Positions 1 through 7,800 of a stretch of DNA of 10,575 nt are shown in pieces. The notes beneath the pieces were generated by a model, which worked only from the letters and a program-made list of their open reading frames with translations, had not been told where the DNA came from and ran no database searches. The translations under genes were made by a program, and so were the position numbers. This stretch comes from Clostridia bacterium (GTDB lineage Bacteria > Bacillota > Clostridia > Oscillospirales > CAG-382), in the NCBI GenBank assembly GCA_900757905.1, contig CAAEPN010000114.1, positions 1 through 10,575 of the forward strand, read 5' to 3'. Each line of letters starts with the position of its first letter. The first letter of the stretch is position 1.

Positions 1-313
1 GAGGGTCGCGGTTGTGCGGCGGACGGCATTTTAAGATGTTGGCAATATAGGCGCTTTCGCGCGAAAGGCCAACTGCATCAAAATAGCGGTCAAGCAGCTG
101 TCCCGACGCGCCGACAAAGGGAATGCCCTGCTTATCCTCGCTTTCGCCGGGCGCTTCGCCAATAAACATCACACGCGCATTTTTATTGCCGCAGCCGAAC
201 ACCGTGTTTGTCTTGGTTTTATAAAGGGAGCAGCCGGTGCAATCGCTGCACTTTTTCTCAAGCGCTGCCCATGCGGCTTCGGTTTCTTTAGTATTTTCCA
301 AGCTGTCGTTCAT
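1..313 (-). CDS. Family 4 uracil-DNA glycosylase, N-terminal 104 residues (runs off window)
   Basis: Base-excision repair enzyme that removes uracil from DNA, acting in the cytoplasm on deaminated cytosines. The protein starts MNDSLENTKE and the visible part carries the family 4 signature: two cysteines at C25 and C28 in a CxxCxL context (with an extra C22 just before), the uracil-binding loop GEAPGESED at residues 52-60 followed by GIPFVG at 63-68, and the third cluster cysteine C96 in KCRPPHNRDP. The family holds a 4Fe-4S cluster on four cysteines; the fourth would lie beyond the window edge. The ATG at 313-311 was chosen because a GGAG ribosome binding site sits 8 nt upstream. An ATG at 320-318 is in another frame. 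The gene follows mecA on the same strand after 97 bp and has its own candidate promoter. The family call is firm; the C-terminal half is not visible. Confidence 0.93.
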   Translation of the reverse strand, partial: MNDSLENTKETEAAWAALEKKCSDCTGCSLYKTKTNTVFGCGNKNARVMFIGEAPGESEDKQGIPFVGASGQLLDRYFDAVGLSRESAYIANILKCRPPHNRDP

Positions 314-385
314 ACGCCATTCTCCGTTATTTCCGTTTTTTTCAAAATCAAAGCTGAAAAAGTCGTTTGAATAGTTGTTATAAAC

Positions 386-414
386 AGTATACATGTTTTT
401 TCGGAAAAAATCAA
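386..414 (-). promoter_or_regulatory. Candidate sigma-A promoter for the uracil-DNA glycosylase gene
   Basis: On the minus strand, TTGATT (414-409) is followed after 17 bp by TATACT (391-386), a fair match to TTGACA/TATAAT. Transcription would start near 379, giving a leader of about 65 nt. The -35 box overlaps the TGA stop codon of mecA (413-411), so the gene may be expressed separately from mecA, although read-through is also possible. Called by pattern only. Confidence 0.5.
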
Positions 415-1058
415 GTGCCGGAGAAGGCCTTAGACAAAGTTTCGACCGCATTTTCGCGGATAAGGAGCGAGCCGTGCTCGGATATGCGCGCAAGCGACGA
501 GCGGTCAGCAAAAATAACGTCGGCATATTCGCCAAGATAAGGGAAACGGTCGGATTCATCGTTGAACAGATCCTCCGGCGCGTCTTTAATAAAGCTCGGC
601 AGCTTTCGCGGAAAGCCGAACCAAAGATAGTAGTAATCGTCAAACGCATAGAACGCCGACTCACCGCGAAAATTATCCTTGTGCATACGCACGCAAAGGT
701 CTGCAAGGTCGTCAATGCTTCGCGACGCGGCTATGTATTCCTTTCGGCTCCGGTCATCGCCGGAAAACCGGTATTTTTTGCGGAAAGCGCTCTTTTCCTC
801 CTCCGGTTCGGGTAAAATCCTGCTTCGGCGCGTTAAAAACAGCTCTAAACTCCCGTCCGGAGCCGGAAACGCCTGCACATAGAGCTTCGCATGTTTTGTA
901 TCGAAGCCGGTCTCGCTGTTCGCCCGGTCTAACAGTTTCCGCAGAGCCGCGCGCGAAAACGCGGATTCCGGCGCGTTTGCTGCAAGGCCGAATTCTTTCA
1001 TATCCTGCGGCGACAGCATGATCTTCAATTTAACCGAATTTACAAGGATGAATTCCAT
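411..1058 (-). CDS. mecA: MecA-family adaptor protein for ClpC-type AAA+ protease
   Basis: Adaptor that binds substrate proteins and hands them to a ClpC/ClpP-type protease; in Bacillus subtilis MecA delivers the competence factor ComK. The 215-residue length is close to the B. subtilis protein (218 aa). The N-terminal part (about 1-80) has the MecA-type start with a strand-turn-helix pattern (VKLKIMLSPQDMKEFGL, 9-25). An acidic and basic linker covers about 81-112. The C-terminal part (about 113-213) has the typical DLADLC, YYYLWFGF (142-149) and the closing pattern SSLARISEHGSLLIRENAVE (187-206), which matches the family's conserved C-terminal ClpC-binding end. It is transcribed away from the parvulin gene, with its own promoter. 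The AGG nearest the ATG is 13 nt away, so initiation may be weak, but no better start exists in frame. Partner and substrates in this organism are unknown; a competence role is not implied. Confidence 0.88.
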   Translation of the reverse strand: MEFILVNSVKLKIMLSPQDMKEFGLAANAPESAFSRAALRKLLDRANSETGFDTKHAKLYVQAFPAPDGSLELFLTRRSRILPEPEEEKSAFRKKYRFSGDDRSRKEYIAASRSIDDLADLCVRMHKDNFRGESAFYAFDDYYYLWFGFPRKLPSFIKDAPEDLFNDESDRFPYLGEYADVIFADRSSLARISEHGSLLIRENAVETLSKAFSGT

Positions 1059-1124
1059 AGGTCGAACAAAACCTGCCTTTCCGAGATTTGCCGTATGTGC
1101 GAAGCATTATCGGCCTTTTTTAAT

Positions 1125-1154
1125 ATTATAATCGAATAAGGGCGGTTTTGTCAC
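1125..1154 (-). promoter_or_regulatory. Candidate sigma-A promoter for mecA
   Basis: On the minus strand GTGACA (1154-1149; 5 of 6 matches to TTGACA) lies 18 bp from a perfect TATAAT (1130-1125). The predicted start near 1118 gives a leader of about 60 nt before the mecA ATG. Pattern-based call. Confidence 0.65.
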
Positions 1155-1287
1155 TGCAAAATATATGGAAATGGCGCGAAATCGAGTAAAATCGAGCGGT
1201 AATTTCCGGTGTGGGAGGGAAATGTCGCAACAAGCAGGAAAACTTCTCCATACAAGGAAAAAAATCTTTCTACTTTTCTCCGCATTC

Positions 1288-1316
1288 TTGACAAATAGAA
1301 ATTTTTAATGTATGAT
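1288..1316 (+). promoter_or_regulatory. Strong sigma-A promoter for the parvulin gene
   Basis: A perfect TTGACA (1288-1293) is followed after exactly 17 bp by TATGAT (1311-1316), 5 of 6 matches to TATAAT. Transcription should begin near 1323, giving a 35-nt leader that ends in an AAAGGA ribosome binding site (1345-1350), 7 nt before the ATG. This suggests high, constitutive expression. Confidence 0.8.
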
Positions 1317-1357
1317 AATAGAGGTTTCAAAAACACATCCAAAGAAAGGATTTCCCT

Positions 1358-2125
1358 ATGAACGACAAAATTTTAGCAAATGTTGCCGGCATTCCCGTAA
1401 CCGAATCGGAGGTAACCGGCATGGTAAGCGAGCTTGCCGCACGCGGACAAAACTATGACAACCCGCAAGGCCGCGCCGTCATTCTCGAACAGCTCATTTC
1501 CAACAAGCTGCTTCTTGCCGATGCACGCAAAAACCTTTATGAGCATTCGCCGGAATTTAAGGCACAGCTTGAAAAGGTAAAAGAGGACATGCTTGTCAAT
1601 TTCGCCATGGCTAAGGCGCTCGAGAGCGTAAAAGTACCGACCGACGACGAAGTCAAAGCCTACTACGAAGAAAACAAGGATAAATTCGTTTCGGGCGAAT
1701 CGGTAAACGCCAGCCACATTTTGGTGGATTCCGAAGAAAAAGCAAATGCGCTTCTTGGCGACATCACCTCCGGAAAAATTTCGTTTGAGGACGCCGCAAG
1801 ACAGCACAGCTCTTGCCCGTCGAGCGAAAACGGCGGCAACCTCGGCGAATTTACGCGCGGTCAGATGGTTCCCGAATTCGACCAGGCCGTGTTCTCCATG
1901 AACGAGGGCGAGGTCAAAGGCCCGGTCAAAACGCAGTTCGGCTATCACCTCATTAAGCTTAACAGCAAAAATGCCGCAAAGCCGTTTGAATTTGCCGACA
2001 TCAAGGAGCAGATCAAGCAAATGATGTACAAGGAACGTCAGCAAAAGGCCTTACAGAGCAAGATCAATCAGTTAAAGATCTTGTATCCGGTGGATAAGGC
2101 AAGTACTTCCGGATTTCAGATCTAA
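1358..2125 (+). CDS. Cytosolic PpiC/parvulin-type peptidyl-prolyl cis-trans isomerase
   Basis: Catalyses cis-trans isomerisation of peptide bonds before proline, assisting protein folding. The 255-residue protein has a helical SurA-like N-terminal part (about 1-95, with VTESEV and a LISNKLLL helix), a parvulin domain at about 116-203, and a basic, glutamine-rich helix after it. The parvulin core is textbook: ASHILV (118-123), SSCPS then GGNLGEF (159-165), GQMVPEFD (168-175) and QFGYHLIK (193-200). H120, C153 and H197 match the conserved His/Cys/His set of E. coli Par10 (H8, C40, H83). There is no signal peptide or lipobox, so unlike PrsA it should work in the cytosol. It has a strong promoter and a good AAAGGA site, stands alone on the + strand, and ends in the bidirectional hairpin at 2142-2172. 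Family certain; substrates unknown. Confidence 0.93.
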   Translation: MNDKILANVAGIPVTESEVTGMVSELAARGQNYDNPQGRAVILEQLISNKLLLADARKNLYEHSPEFKAQLEKVKEDMLVNFAMAKALESVKVPTDDEVKAYYEENKDKFVSGESVNASHILVDSEEKANALLGDITSGKISFEDAARQHSSCPSSENGGNLGEFTRGQMVPEFDQAVFSMNEGEVKGPVKTQFGYHLIKLNSKNAAKPFEFADIKEQIKQMMYKERQQKALQSKINQLKILYPVDKASTSGFQI

Positions 2126-2133
2126 CGTTTTTT

Positions 2134-2172
2134 GCAACAAAACAGCCCGACGATTTAAAATCGTCGGGCTGT
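2134..2172 (-). terminator. Intrinsic terminator between convergent genes
   Basis: A perfect 13-bp stem (2142-2154 with 2160-2172, arm ACAGCCCGACGAT) closes a 5-nt TTAAA loop. Read on the minus strand the stem is followed by TTTTGTTG, so it is a good rho-independent terminator for the GH78-like gene ending at 2190. On the plus strand it lies 16 nt after the parvulin stop but is followed by CGCTATATT, a poor tail, so termination in that direction is less certain. Confidence 0.85.
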
Positions 2173-2189
2173 CGCTATATTATGGGCTT

Positions 2190-4565
2190 TTACGCCTTTT
2201 TACGAATGGTATACACGACACCTGCGAGCGGTGAAATGCGTCTGTCCGCCGTTTCGTAATCGGGTCTGTCGGAACGTTTAGTGAAGATATAGCCATTCGG
2301 CAATACCACTTCGCCGCCGACGCCATCGGCTTTTTCGACGGTCAATTCGATCTCTTCGCCTTTGCGTACCCAAGACACGCTCACCTTTCCGGCGACTGTC
2401 TCATAAAACGCCGAAGCGTTGTCTAACGCCGGAATAAAGCTCGGATTGATACGGATATATGCCGGGTTATCCTTATACGGATTAACTTGGAGACCTGCGA
2501 TATGGGAGATAAAGAATCCCGAATAATCCGACATAAAATGGTGATTGAGCGAGGTTCCGTAGCCGTTGACCGTGGCATTAAAGCTTTCCGCATTCGAAAC
2601 AAGACCGAACTTATCCGCCCAGATACCGTAGGACGGCGCGTCGGTACGCGTAATAAGCTTATAGGCAAGCTCAGCGTCGCCATGTGCAGCAAGTGTGCGG
2701 AATAAAACGCGCACGCCGATCATACCGCAGTTGAAATGATCGTCCGCTTCATGCACAAATTCCAATAGGCGGCGGTATGCTTCCGGCTTTTCACCCTTTT
2801 CAAAGATATCGTAGTAAAGACCCATGGCCTGCGCCGTCTGACACGAACCGCGCACAGTCATGGTATCGTAATCGATCATGCGGTCGCGCACTGCCGCAAG
2901 GAACTCATTTCCGAGCGCTTCGGCAAACACGCTCTGCACCTTCATGCCGCACACATCAAACAAGAACTTTGCTTTACGGCAGATATTCACGCAGGTAATG
3001 GTATCGGACACCTCCGTCGGGCAGAGATGGTTGGAGCCGCCTCCTCTCATGGCATGGCACCAGTCGCCAAGGCCGATACAAATGCTGCCGTCCGGGCTGC
3101 GGCGCTTTGCAATATAATTGAGATAGCGCATGACCGCCGTCGAGCAAAGCTCGAACAATTCCTTATTGCCGCGGTAAATATACGCCTGATACGGCAATTC
3201 CACAAGCACCTGATCCCAAACCGGACCATTACCCCATGCATAACCCCAGCCGGCAGTCGGGATAATGCCCGGAATCGCGCCGTCCTCACGCTGTGCCGCG
3301 CAGATCATCTTTAGCCATTGCTTCCAGCTGTGTTCCACGGCAAGATTCTGTATCATATGCTCAGCCGACATGCCGGCATCGCCCGTCCAGCCGTTCTTTT
3401 CGCGGTGCGGACAATCGGTCGGAAAATATACAAAATTTGCAAGGTCGCTGATACGGGCATTGCGCTGCAGGATATTTGCGATACGGTCGGAACAGGAGAA
3501 ATTGCCGCGTTCGGCAATGTCACTGTTCTGCACGAGCATGGTGACGGTTTCGTCGGTGATCTGTTCTTTTTCCGCGCCGATGACAAAGAAATAGCGCGCG
3601 CCATGGTAAGTGAACGACGGAATGTATTCCTCCACGCCCTCACCTTTGCAGATGTAAATATCTCTCTGACAAAAGCCGAACGGATAGAACATCTGAATAT
3701 TATCAAAGCAAACGCCGCCGTCCGGGTCGCAGTATTCCGACGCCTGTAAGATGATTTTTTGCCCCTTTTTGCCCTTTATCTTCAGCTTCGGCACACAAGC
3801 CGTGTTTTCGGAAAACTCAAACACAAAGCCTTTTTCCTCTTTTTCCGGCTTATAAAACGTGTTTTCGGAAATTTTCCACACATCGGGACGGATGGACGCC
3901 GGATTCTGAAGCGGCATGTGGTAGCCCTCATAGATCTTTACCGGCTTAAGCTCCTTAGTAACGACGATTTTGTCGGTATCGTTGTAACACGTTTTGCCGC
4001 GCGCCGGTTCGGCCGAAAGTGCCGCACACCAATCGCTGTCGTCAAAGCCGGGTAGATTCCAGCCGTCTTTTTCCTTGGTCGCATCGTAAAACTCGCCGCT
4101 GCGGAGATTGTCAAAATAGATCGGCGACGGTGCGCACTTGAAGCTCTCGTCCGCTTCAAAGCTCATTTTTTGCTCGCCGGTCTCCGCTTCAAAAGCAAAC
4201 GCAAGCTTGGGAGCTGAGCGGAACAGTGCCTTATCAAAATCCCATATAAAGCCGCCGATGCTGTTGGACATGCCGTTGCCGAGAAGAAAAGCAAAACAGT
4301 TTTCGCCCTCTTTTAAGTATTTGGCCACATCATAGGTATCGTAGAAAATGATATCGTCGGGATTGGTGATACAGGGCGCAAGGCGCGACGCAGTAAGCTC
4401 TGTGCCATTGACCCAAAAGCGGTAAAAACCGGTCGAAGTCAATGTGGCGACCGCCTTTTCCGGAAGTGCTTCAAGCGTGAAGCTCTTGCGGATATACGGC
4501 GCGTTTACCGGCTTTTCGTAGGTGGCAAAATCCTGCGTTGCTTTAATAAATTTGGTTGAAATCAT
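2190..4565 (-). CDS. Intracellular GH78-like glycosidase (alpha-L-rhamnosidase family)
   Basis: Likely hydrolyses terminal alpha-L-rhamnose or a related sugar from glycans. The protein is 791 residues from the ATG at 4565-4563, which has GGGGGA just upstream; the frame stays open for 62 more codons, but that part runs through the structured leader and resembles nothing. No signal peptide, so the substrate must be imported first. Residues about 30-200 form the family's N-terminal beta-sandwich (FYRFWVNG, then YDTYDVAKYLKEGENCFAFL). About 240-350 is a second beta domain, about 355-690 the alpha/alpha barrel, and the rest a C-terminal beta domain. The barrel has DCPHREKNGWTGD at 384-396, where E389 fits the general acid. 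In the late-barrel motif NHHFMSDYSGFF (674-685) the position usually holding the catalytic Glu is Gly683. Family membership is secure; substrate specificity is not, and an activity other than rhamnosidase is possible. Confidence 0.85.
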   Translation of the reverse strand: MISTKFIKATQDFATYEKPVNAPYIRKSFTLEALPEKAVATLTSTGFYRFWVNGTELTASRLAPCITNPDDIIFYDTYDVAKYLKEGENCFAFLLGNGMSNSIGGFIWDFDKALFRSAPKLAFAFEAETGEQKMSFEADESFKCAPSPIYFDNLRSGEFYDATKEKDGWNLPGFDDSDWCAALSAEPARGKTCYNDTDKIVVTKELKPVKIYEGYHMPLQNPASIRPDVWKISENTFYKPEKEEKGFVFEFSENTACVPKLKIKGKKGQKIILQASEYCDPDGGVCFDNIQMFYPFGFCQRDIYICKGEGVEEYIPSFTYHGARYFFVIGAEKEQITDETVTMLVQNSDIAERGNFSCSDRIANILQRNARISDLANFVYFPTDCPHREKNGWTGDAGMSAEHMIQNLAVEHSWKQWLKMICAAQREDGAIPGIIPTAGWGYAWGNGPVWDQVLVELPYQAYIYRGNKELFELCSTAVMRYLNYIAKRRSPDGSICIGLGDWCHAMRGGGSNHLCPTEVSDTITCVNICRKAKFLFDVCGMKVQSVFAEALGNEFLAAVRDRMIDYDTMTVRGSCQTAQAMGLYYDIFEKGEKPEAYRRLLEFVHEADDHFNCGMIGVRVLFRTLAAHGDAELAYKLITRTDAPSYGIWADKFGLVSNAESFNATVNGYGTSLNHHFMSDYSGFFISHIAGLQVNPYKDNPAYIRINPSFIPALDNASAFYETVAGKVSVSWVRKGEEIELTVEKADGVGGEVVLPNGYIFTKRSDRPDYETADRRISPLAGVVYTIRKKA

Positions 4566-4626
4566 AAGTCCCCCATTTTTTTCGTTTCTTGAACGATTAT
4601 CTCTCCTCGGACATATTATACCATGA

Positions 4627-4658
4627 GCAAAAATGCTTGCTCGCAAGGGCATTTTTGC
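4627..4658. repeat. Long imperfect hairpin in the GH78 leader
   Basis: GCAAAAATG (4627-4635) pairs perfectly with CATTTTTGC (4650-4658). Inside it CTTGC (4636-4640) pairs with GCAAG (4643-4647) around a 2-nt loop, leaving GG (4648-4649) bulged. It lies 62 nt upstream of the GH78 start codon and would be transcribed from the promoter at 4740-4768. No T-run follows it in the minus direction, so it is not a classic terminator. Confidence 0.7.
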
Positions 4659-4671
4659 GAAATGATATATA

Positions 4672-4737
4672 TCGCAGTCCATGCGTGAGCATGGCAGGAC
4701 AACGTCCTGAAGATTTGCCCAGCAAATCTTACTGCGA
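4672..4737. other. Perfect four-way-junction cloverleaf
   Basis: A 7-bp closing stem (TCGCAGT 4672-4678 with ACTGCGA 4731-4737) encloses three hairpins with no unpaired base between them: 4679-4694 (6-bp stem CCATGC, loop GTGA), 4695-4709 (6-bp stem CAGGAC, loop AAC) and 4710-4730 (9-bp stem AAGATTTGC, loop CCA). All pairs are Watson-Crick. The loops are 3-4 nt and there is no CCA end or T-loop, so it is not a tRNA. It may act as folded DNA or as an RNA leader; function unknown. Confidence 0.75.
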
Positions 4738-4739
4738 AT

Positions 4740-4768
4740 ATTATAACACAAGCAGGTGCATTTGTAAA
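4740..4768 (-). promoter_or_regulatory. Promoter for the GH78-like gene, overlapping the cloverleaf edge
   Basis: On the minus strand TTTACA (4768-4763; 5 of 6 matches to TTGACA) lies 17 bp from a perfect TATAAT (4745-4740). Transcription would start near 4733-4735, inside the last arm of the cloverleaf closing stem, so the message would have a leader of about 170 nt containing all three small hairpins and the long hairpin, but only part of the closing stem. A second TATAAT at 4620-4615 lacks a recognisable -35. Confidence 0.6.
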
Positions 4769-4778
4769 TACAGGATTT

Positions 4779-4810
4779 TTCAACAAAAGATGCTCCGCTT
4801 TTTTGTTGAA
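4779..4810. repeat. 32-bp palindrome after the addA stop
   Basis: TTCAACAAAA (4779-4788) is a perfect inverted repeat of TTTTGTTGAA (4801-4810), with a 12-nt centre that can pair further (GC 4792-4793 with GC 4797-4798). It begins 4 nt after the addA stop and lies just upstream of the GH78 -35 box. It could be a weak addA terminator (AT-rich stem, tail only AAATCC in the minus direction) or an operator for a regulator of the sugar gene. Neither role is proven. Confidence 0.5.
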
Positions 4811-4814
4811 TACG

Positions 4815-7800
4815 CTATATTTTTCCAAATACCAGCGCGTCGGCATCGAGCGGAATCTCTTTCATCAGGTGGAAAGAAAAAATGGATACGCTCTTCACCG
4901 GCGCTTTCGTCATATCCACAACAGCTCTTGCGTAAAGCGCCAACTGATTGGAATAGCGCTCCGCAAGCAACGCTTCGCCGCCATCCCTTTTCACGCGGTC
5001 GGTCTTGAAATCGATGACCGAATAGCTGCCGTCCGCCCCCTCGATAAAGCAGTCGATAACGCCTTGCACCAACACAAAATCGTCGGTTTGCGGAATTCCC
5101 TTAAGTACCTCCTCTGCCGGAAGCCGGAGGTTGAAACGAAGCTCGCGATAGACCTTGCGTGCCGAACGGATCTTTTGGTATAACGGCGTGCGGAAAAAGC
5201 CGTCTAAGCGCGTAAAATCGAGTAAATTTTTCTGCGTTTCTGTCAAGAATCCCTCATCGGCAAGTCGCGCAGCTTCCGCTTTCGCGCCATGCTCCTCACA
5301 TGCCGCGAAGTTTGCAAACTGCATAAATACGTGCATAGCCGTTCCTCGTTCAGCCGCCGTTTTCTCATCGGATTCGCGGACAAAATCCGGAATTTCCAAC
5401 AACTTCCGCTCGCCGGCTGCCGCAATCGGCGCGTCCTCATAATCGATAAGTCCCTCTTTCAAGAGCGAAACGGTAAGCTTCGGCGGCACGGCGCACAACG
5501 CGTCAAGGCGTGCCTTGCGCGCGGAAACCGATGCGCGTATCTTTTCAAGCAACGCTGCGTCCACCTCAAAATGCGGCGTTTGCGGCGCATTTCCCGCTTT
5601 CTCCGGCACTTTCTCCAAAGCCTGCTCCTCTTGGCAGAGCACCGTGCGAATATCAAAAAATATATTTCCGTGTTCATCGGCAAACGGCACCGTTTGGGCG
5701 GTATCCGGATGGGATGCAAGCGTCTCAAACGGCTTTTGCGCGGCGGCATAGCCTAAGATCCAATCAAGGAATGTCGTGCCGTCGGCCAAAAAGGCCTCCG
5801 GGTCAGCGGCCGCACGCAATATACGTTCCATGCCGGTGGCTTCTTCGTCCTTTTTCGGCTTTTTCGGAGCCGGCGAAGCCGTCATATACAGTCTGTCGCG
5901 CGCACGCGTCAAGGCCACATACAACAGCCGCTTGAATTCTTCGATCTCTCCGGCATCCGATTCGTCGGAAGCCAAGCGGCGGAACGGCGTTTCCACCGTC
6001 ACAAAACCGTCGTTTCCGGCAACTGTCCGGATATCGGCATAGCCTTTGAGCGGAAACGTCATGCCGTAAGCGTCCGACAACAGGCAGGACGCTTTGTTTT
6101 TCGAACACTCGCGGTCGATGTTGAACAAAAAGCATATCGGGAACTCCAGACCTTTGGAGTGGTGAACCGTCATGATACGAATACCGCCAAAAGCGTCGCT
6201 GCAGCTTTTTAAGCCGTCGTCGCTCGCTTTGATGTCGTTCATATAGTTTAAGAATGCGGAAATGCCGCGAAAAACTGTGCTGTCGAACGCACGCGCCTTA
6301 TCGTAAAGCAGCATGAGATTTTTCTTGCGCGATTCGGGCGAAAGTTTACCGAATAGCGCCGTATCTCCTGCCGCGCAAATGGCCGGCAGATCGGTAAGCG
6401 CATACATTTTCCGCAAAAATTCCGACGCGCCGCAGCCGCGTGCCGCGCTTCGCAGTTCCTCAAGCAGCGCCAAAAAGCGCGCACATTTCGCTTTTAACGG
6501 CGTTTCCGACTCATTTTGCGCAAAGCTGCACAACGCCTCATACAACGGCTTGTCCTTCGCTTTTCTTCGGATCTTTACCAATTCGTTGTCGTCAAAGCCG
6601 CCGATCGGCGAACGAAGCACACCGGCAAGCGGAATATCCTTTTGCGGATTGTCCGCCGTTTCCAGAACGGCGAAGGCCAGCCGGATTTCGCGGCGGTCAA
6701 AAAAGCTCTCGCCCTTATCGCAGGAGACCGACAAAGAGCGTTCGGTCAAATAGCGTTCCAAAAATTTCGCCGCGTCCCATTTGGCCGTGAGAATAGCCAT
6801 GTCCGAAAGCGTATAGTGCCGTCCGGATTCGTCACAGGCTTCGGGATCGTTCAGAATCGATAAAATTTCACGGTACACGACCTCCGCTTCGGCACGCCGC
6901 CTATCCTCCTGCACCGCCGACGGCAGTGCGTCGGTATTGCAGTAGATCAAATGTACCGGTTCTTTTAAAGCTTCTTTTCCGGCACGCGAGCAAATAAGGC
7001 TCTCATTTTTATCGTAGTTTTCAAAAACCTTTTCAAAGACTGCGTTGGTAAAATCGATAACGCTTGGCGAACAACGGAAGTTTTCAGACATGAAAACGCG
7101 CCGTCTTGGTTCGCCCTCTGCGTCGCAAGGAGAAAAGGTATCGCGGTAATTCAAGAAAATCTCCGGCGTTGCGCCGCGAAAGCGGTAAATGCTCTGCTTG
7201 GCGTCGCCGACCATAAAGCGGCCACATTCCGTTCCGTCGGAATTCTTACGCGAAATGGCAAGGAAAATGCGGTCTTGGATGGGGTCGATGTCCTGATATT
7301 CGTCGATATACAATTCATCAAACAGCTTCGCTGTTTCTTCGGCTAACGCGCTCGGCTTTTCCGCCTGTTCGTCATCGTATAACAACTTCAAGGTCAGCCG
7401 TTCCAGATCCGCAAAGCTCAAAATGCCGTGCGAACGCTTGACCTCCCACAGGCGCTCATCTATCTGCAAAAGCAGCTGCTTAAGCACCTCTGTCACATGC
7501 AGACAATCCTCGGCGCAAAGCCGAAACAGCTCCGGTGAAACCGAAAAATAGTCTTTATTCAAGGCCTTTATGCTGTCCACTGCGCTTTTGCGCCGTTCGA
7601 CAAGAAGCTCCGCATACGGGTTTTCAAGCTTTTTGACGGACGGACTTCTTTTGAAACTCGGCGCCGCTACCGCCATATACTCCGCCGTGGCTTTATAACC
7701 GGCATTCAGACTTGAAGTAAGATTTTTCAGTATCTCAATATCGTTTTCCAAGGTCGGCGCAATCTTTTTCTCTAACTCTTCGTCTTCTTCGCACACACGA

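Larger units (their letters stand above)
1059..1357. other. Divergent intergenic region between mecA and the parvulin gene
   Basis: A 299-bp AT-rich stretch holding back-to-back promoters, mecA on the left and the parvulin gene on the right. Between them (about 1155-1287) I see no convincing gene, RNA structure or strong inverted repeat. A 63-codon minus-strand reading frame at 1151-1342 overlaps both promoters and resembles no family I know. Confidence 0.7.
4613..4745. repeat. Structured intergenic element bounded by ATATTATA
   Basis: A 133-bp block in the leader of the GH78-like gene. It starts and ends with the same 8 bp, ATATTATA (4613-4620 and 4738-4745), and almost all of it is base-paired: a long hairpin (4627-4658), a short spacer, then a cloverleaf (4672-4737). 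The equal ends could be a target-site duplication of a small mobile repeat, or two TATAAT boxes read on the minus strand. There is only one copy in this window, so calling it a dispersed repeat is inference. Confidence 0.45.

Noticed and set aside
396..410. T6-C-G-G-A6 palindrome between mecA and the glycosylase gene as a terminator
   Set aside because: The stem is nearly all A-T with a single central base, so a stable hairpin loop is not possible; it lies in the spacer of the candidate promoter.
393..815. 140-codon plus-strand reading frame
   Set aside because: Lies fully antisense to mecA, which has clear family motifs, and has no recognisable domain.
1151..1342. 63-codon minus-strand reading frame in the divergent region
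   Set aside because: Overlaps the promoter boxes of both neighbours, and its sequence resembles no known family.
1373..2044. 223-codon minus-strand reading frame
   Set aside because: Exact antisense shadow of the parvulin gene, which has an intact promoter, ribosome binding site and catalytic residues.
4672..4737. Cloverleaf as a tRNA gene
   Set aside because: Loops are only 3-4 nt, there is no anticodon loop, T-loop or D-loop consensus, and the total length is 66 nt with no junction bases.
4566..4751. 62-codon N-terminal extension of the GH78-like protein
   Set aside because: It would translate through the hairpins and leader, shows no signal peptide or domain, and starts upstream of the predicted transcription start; the ATG at 4565 has GGGGGA before it.
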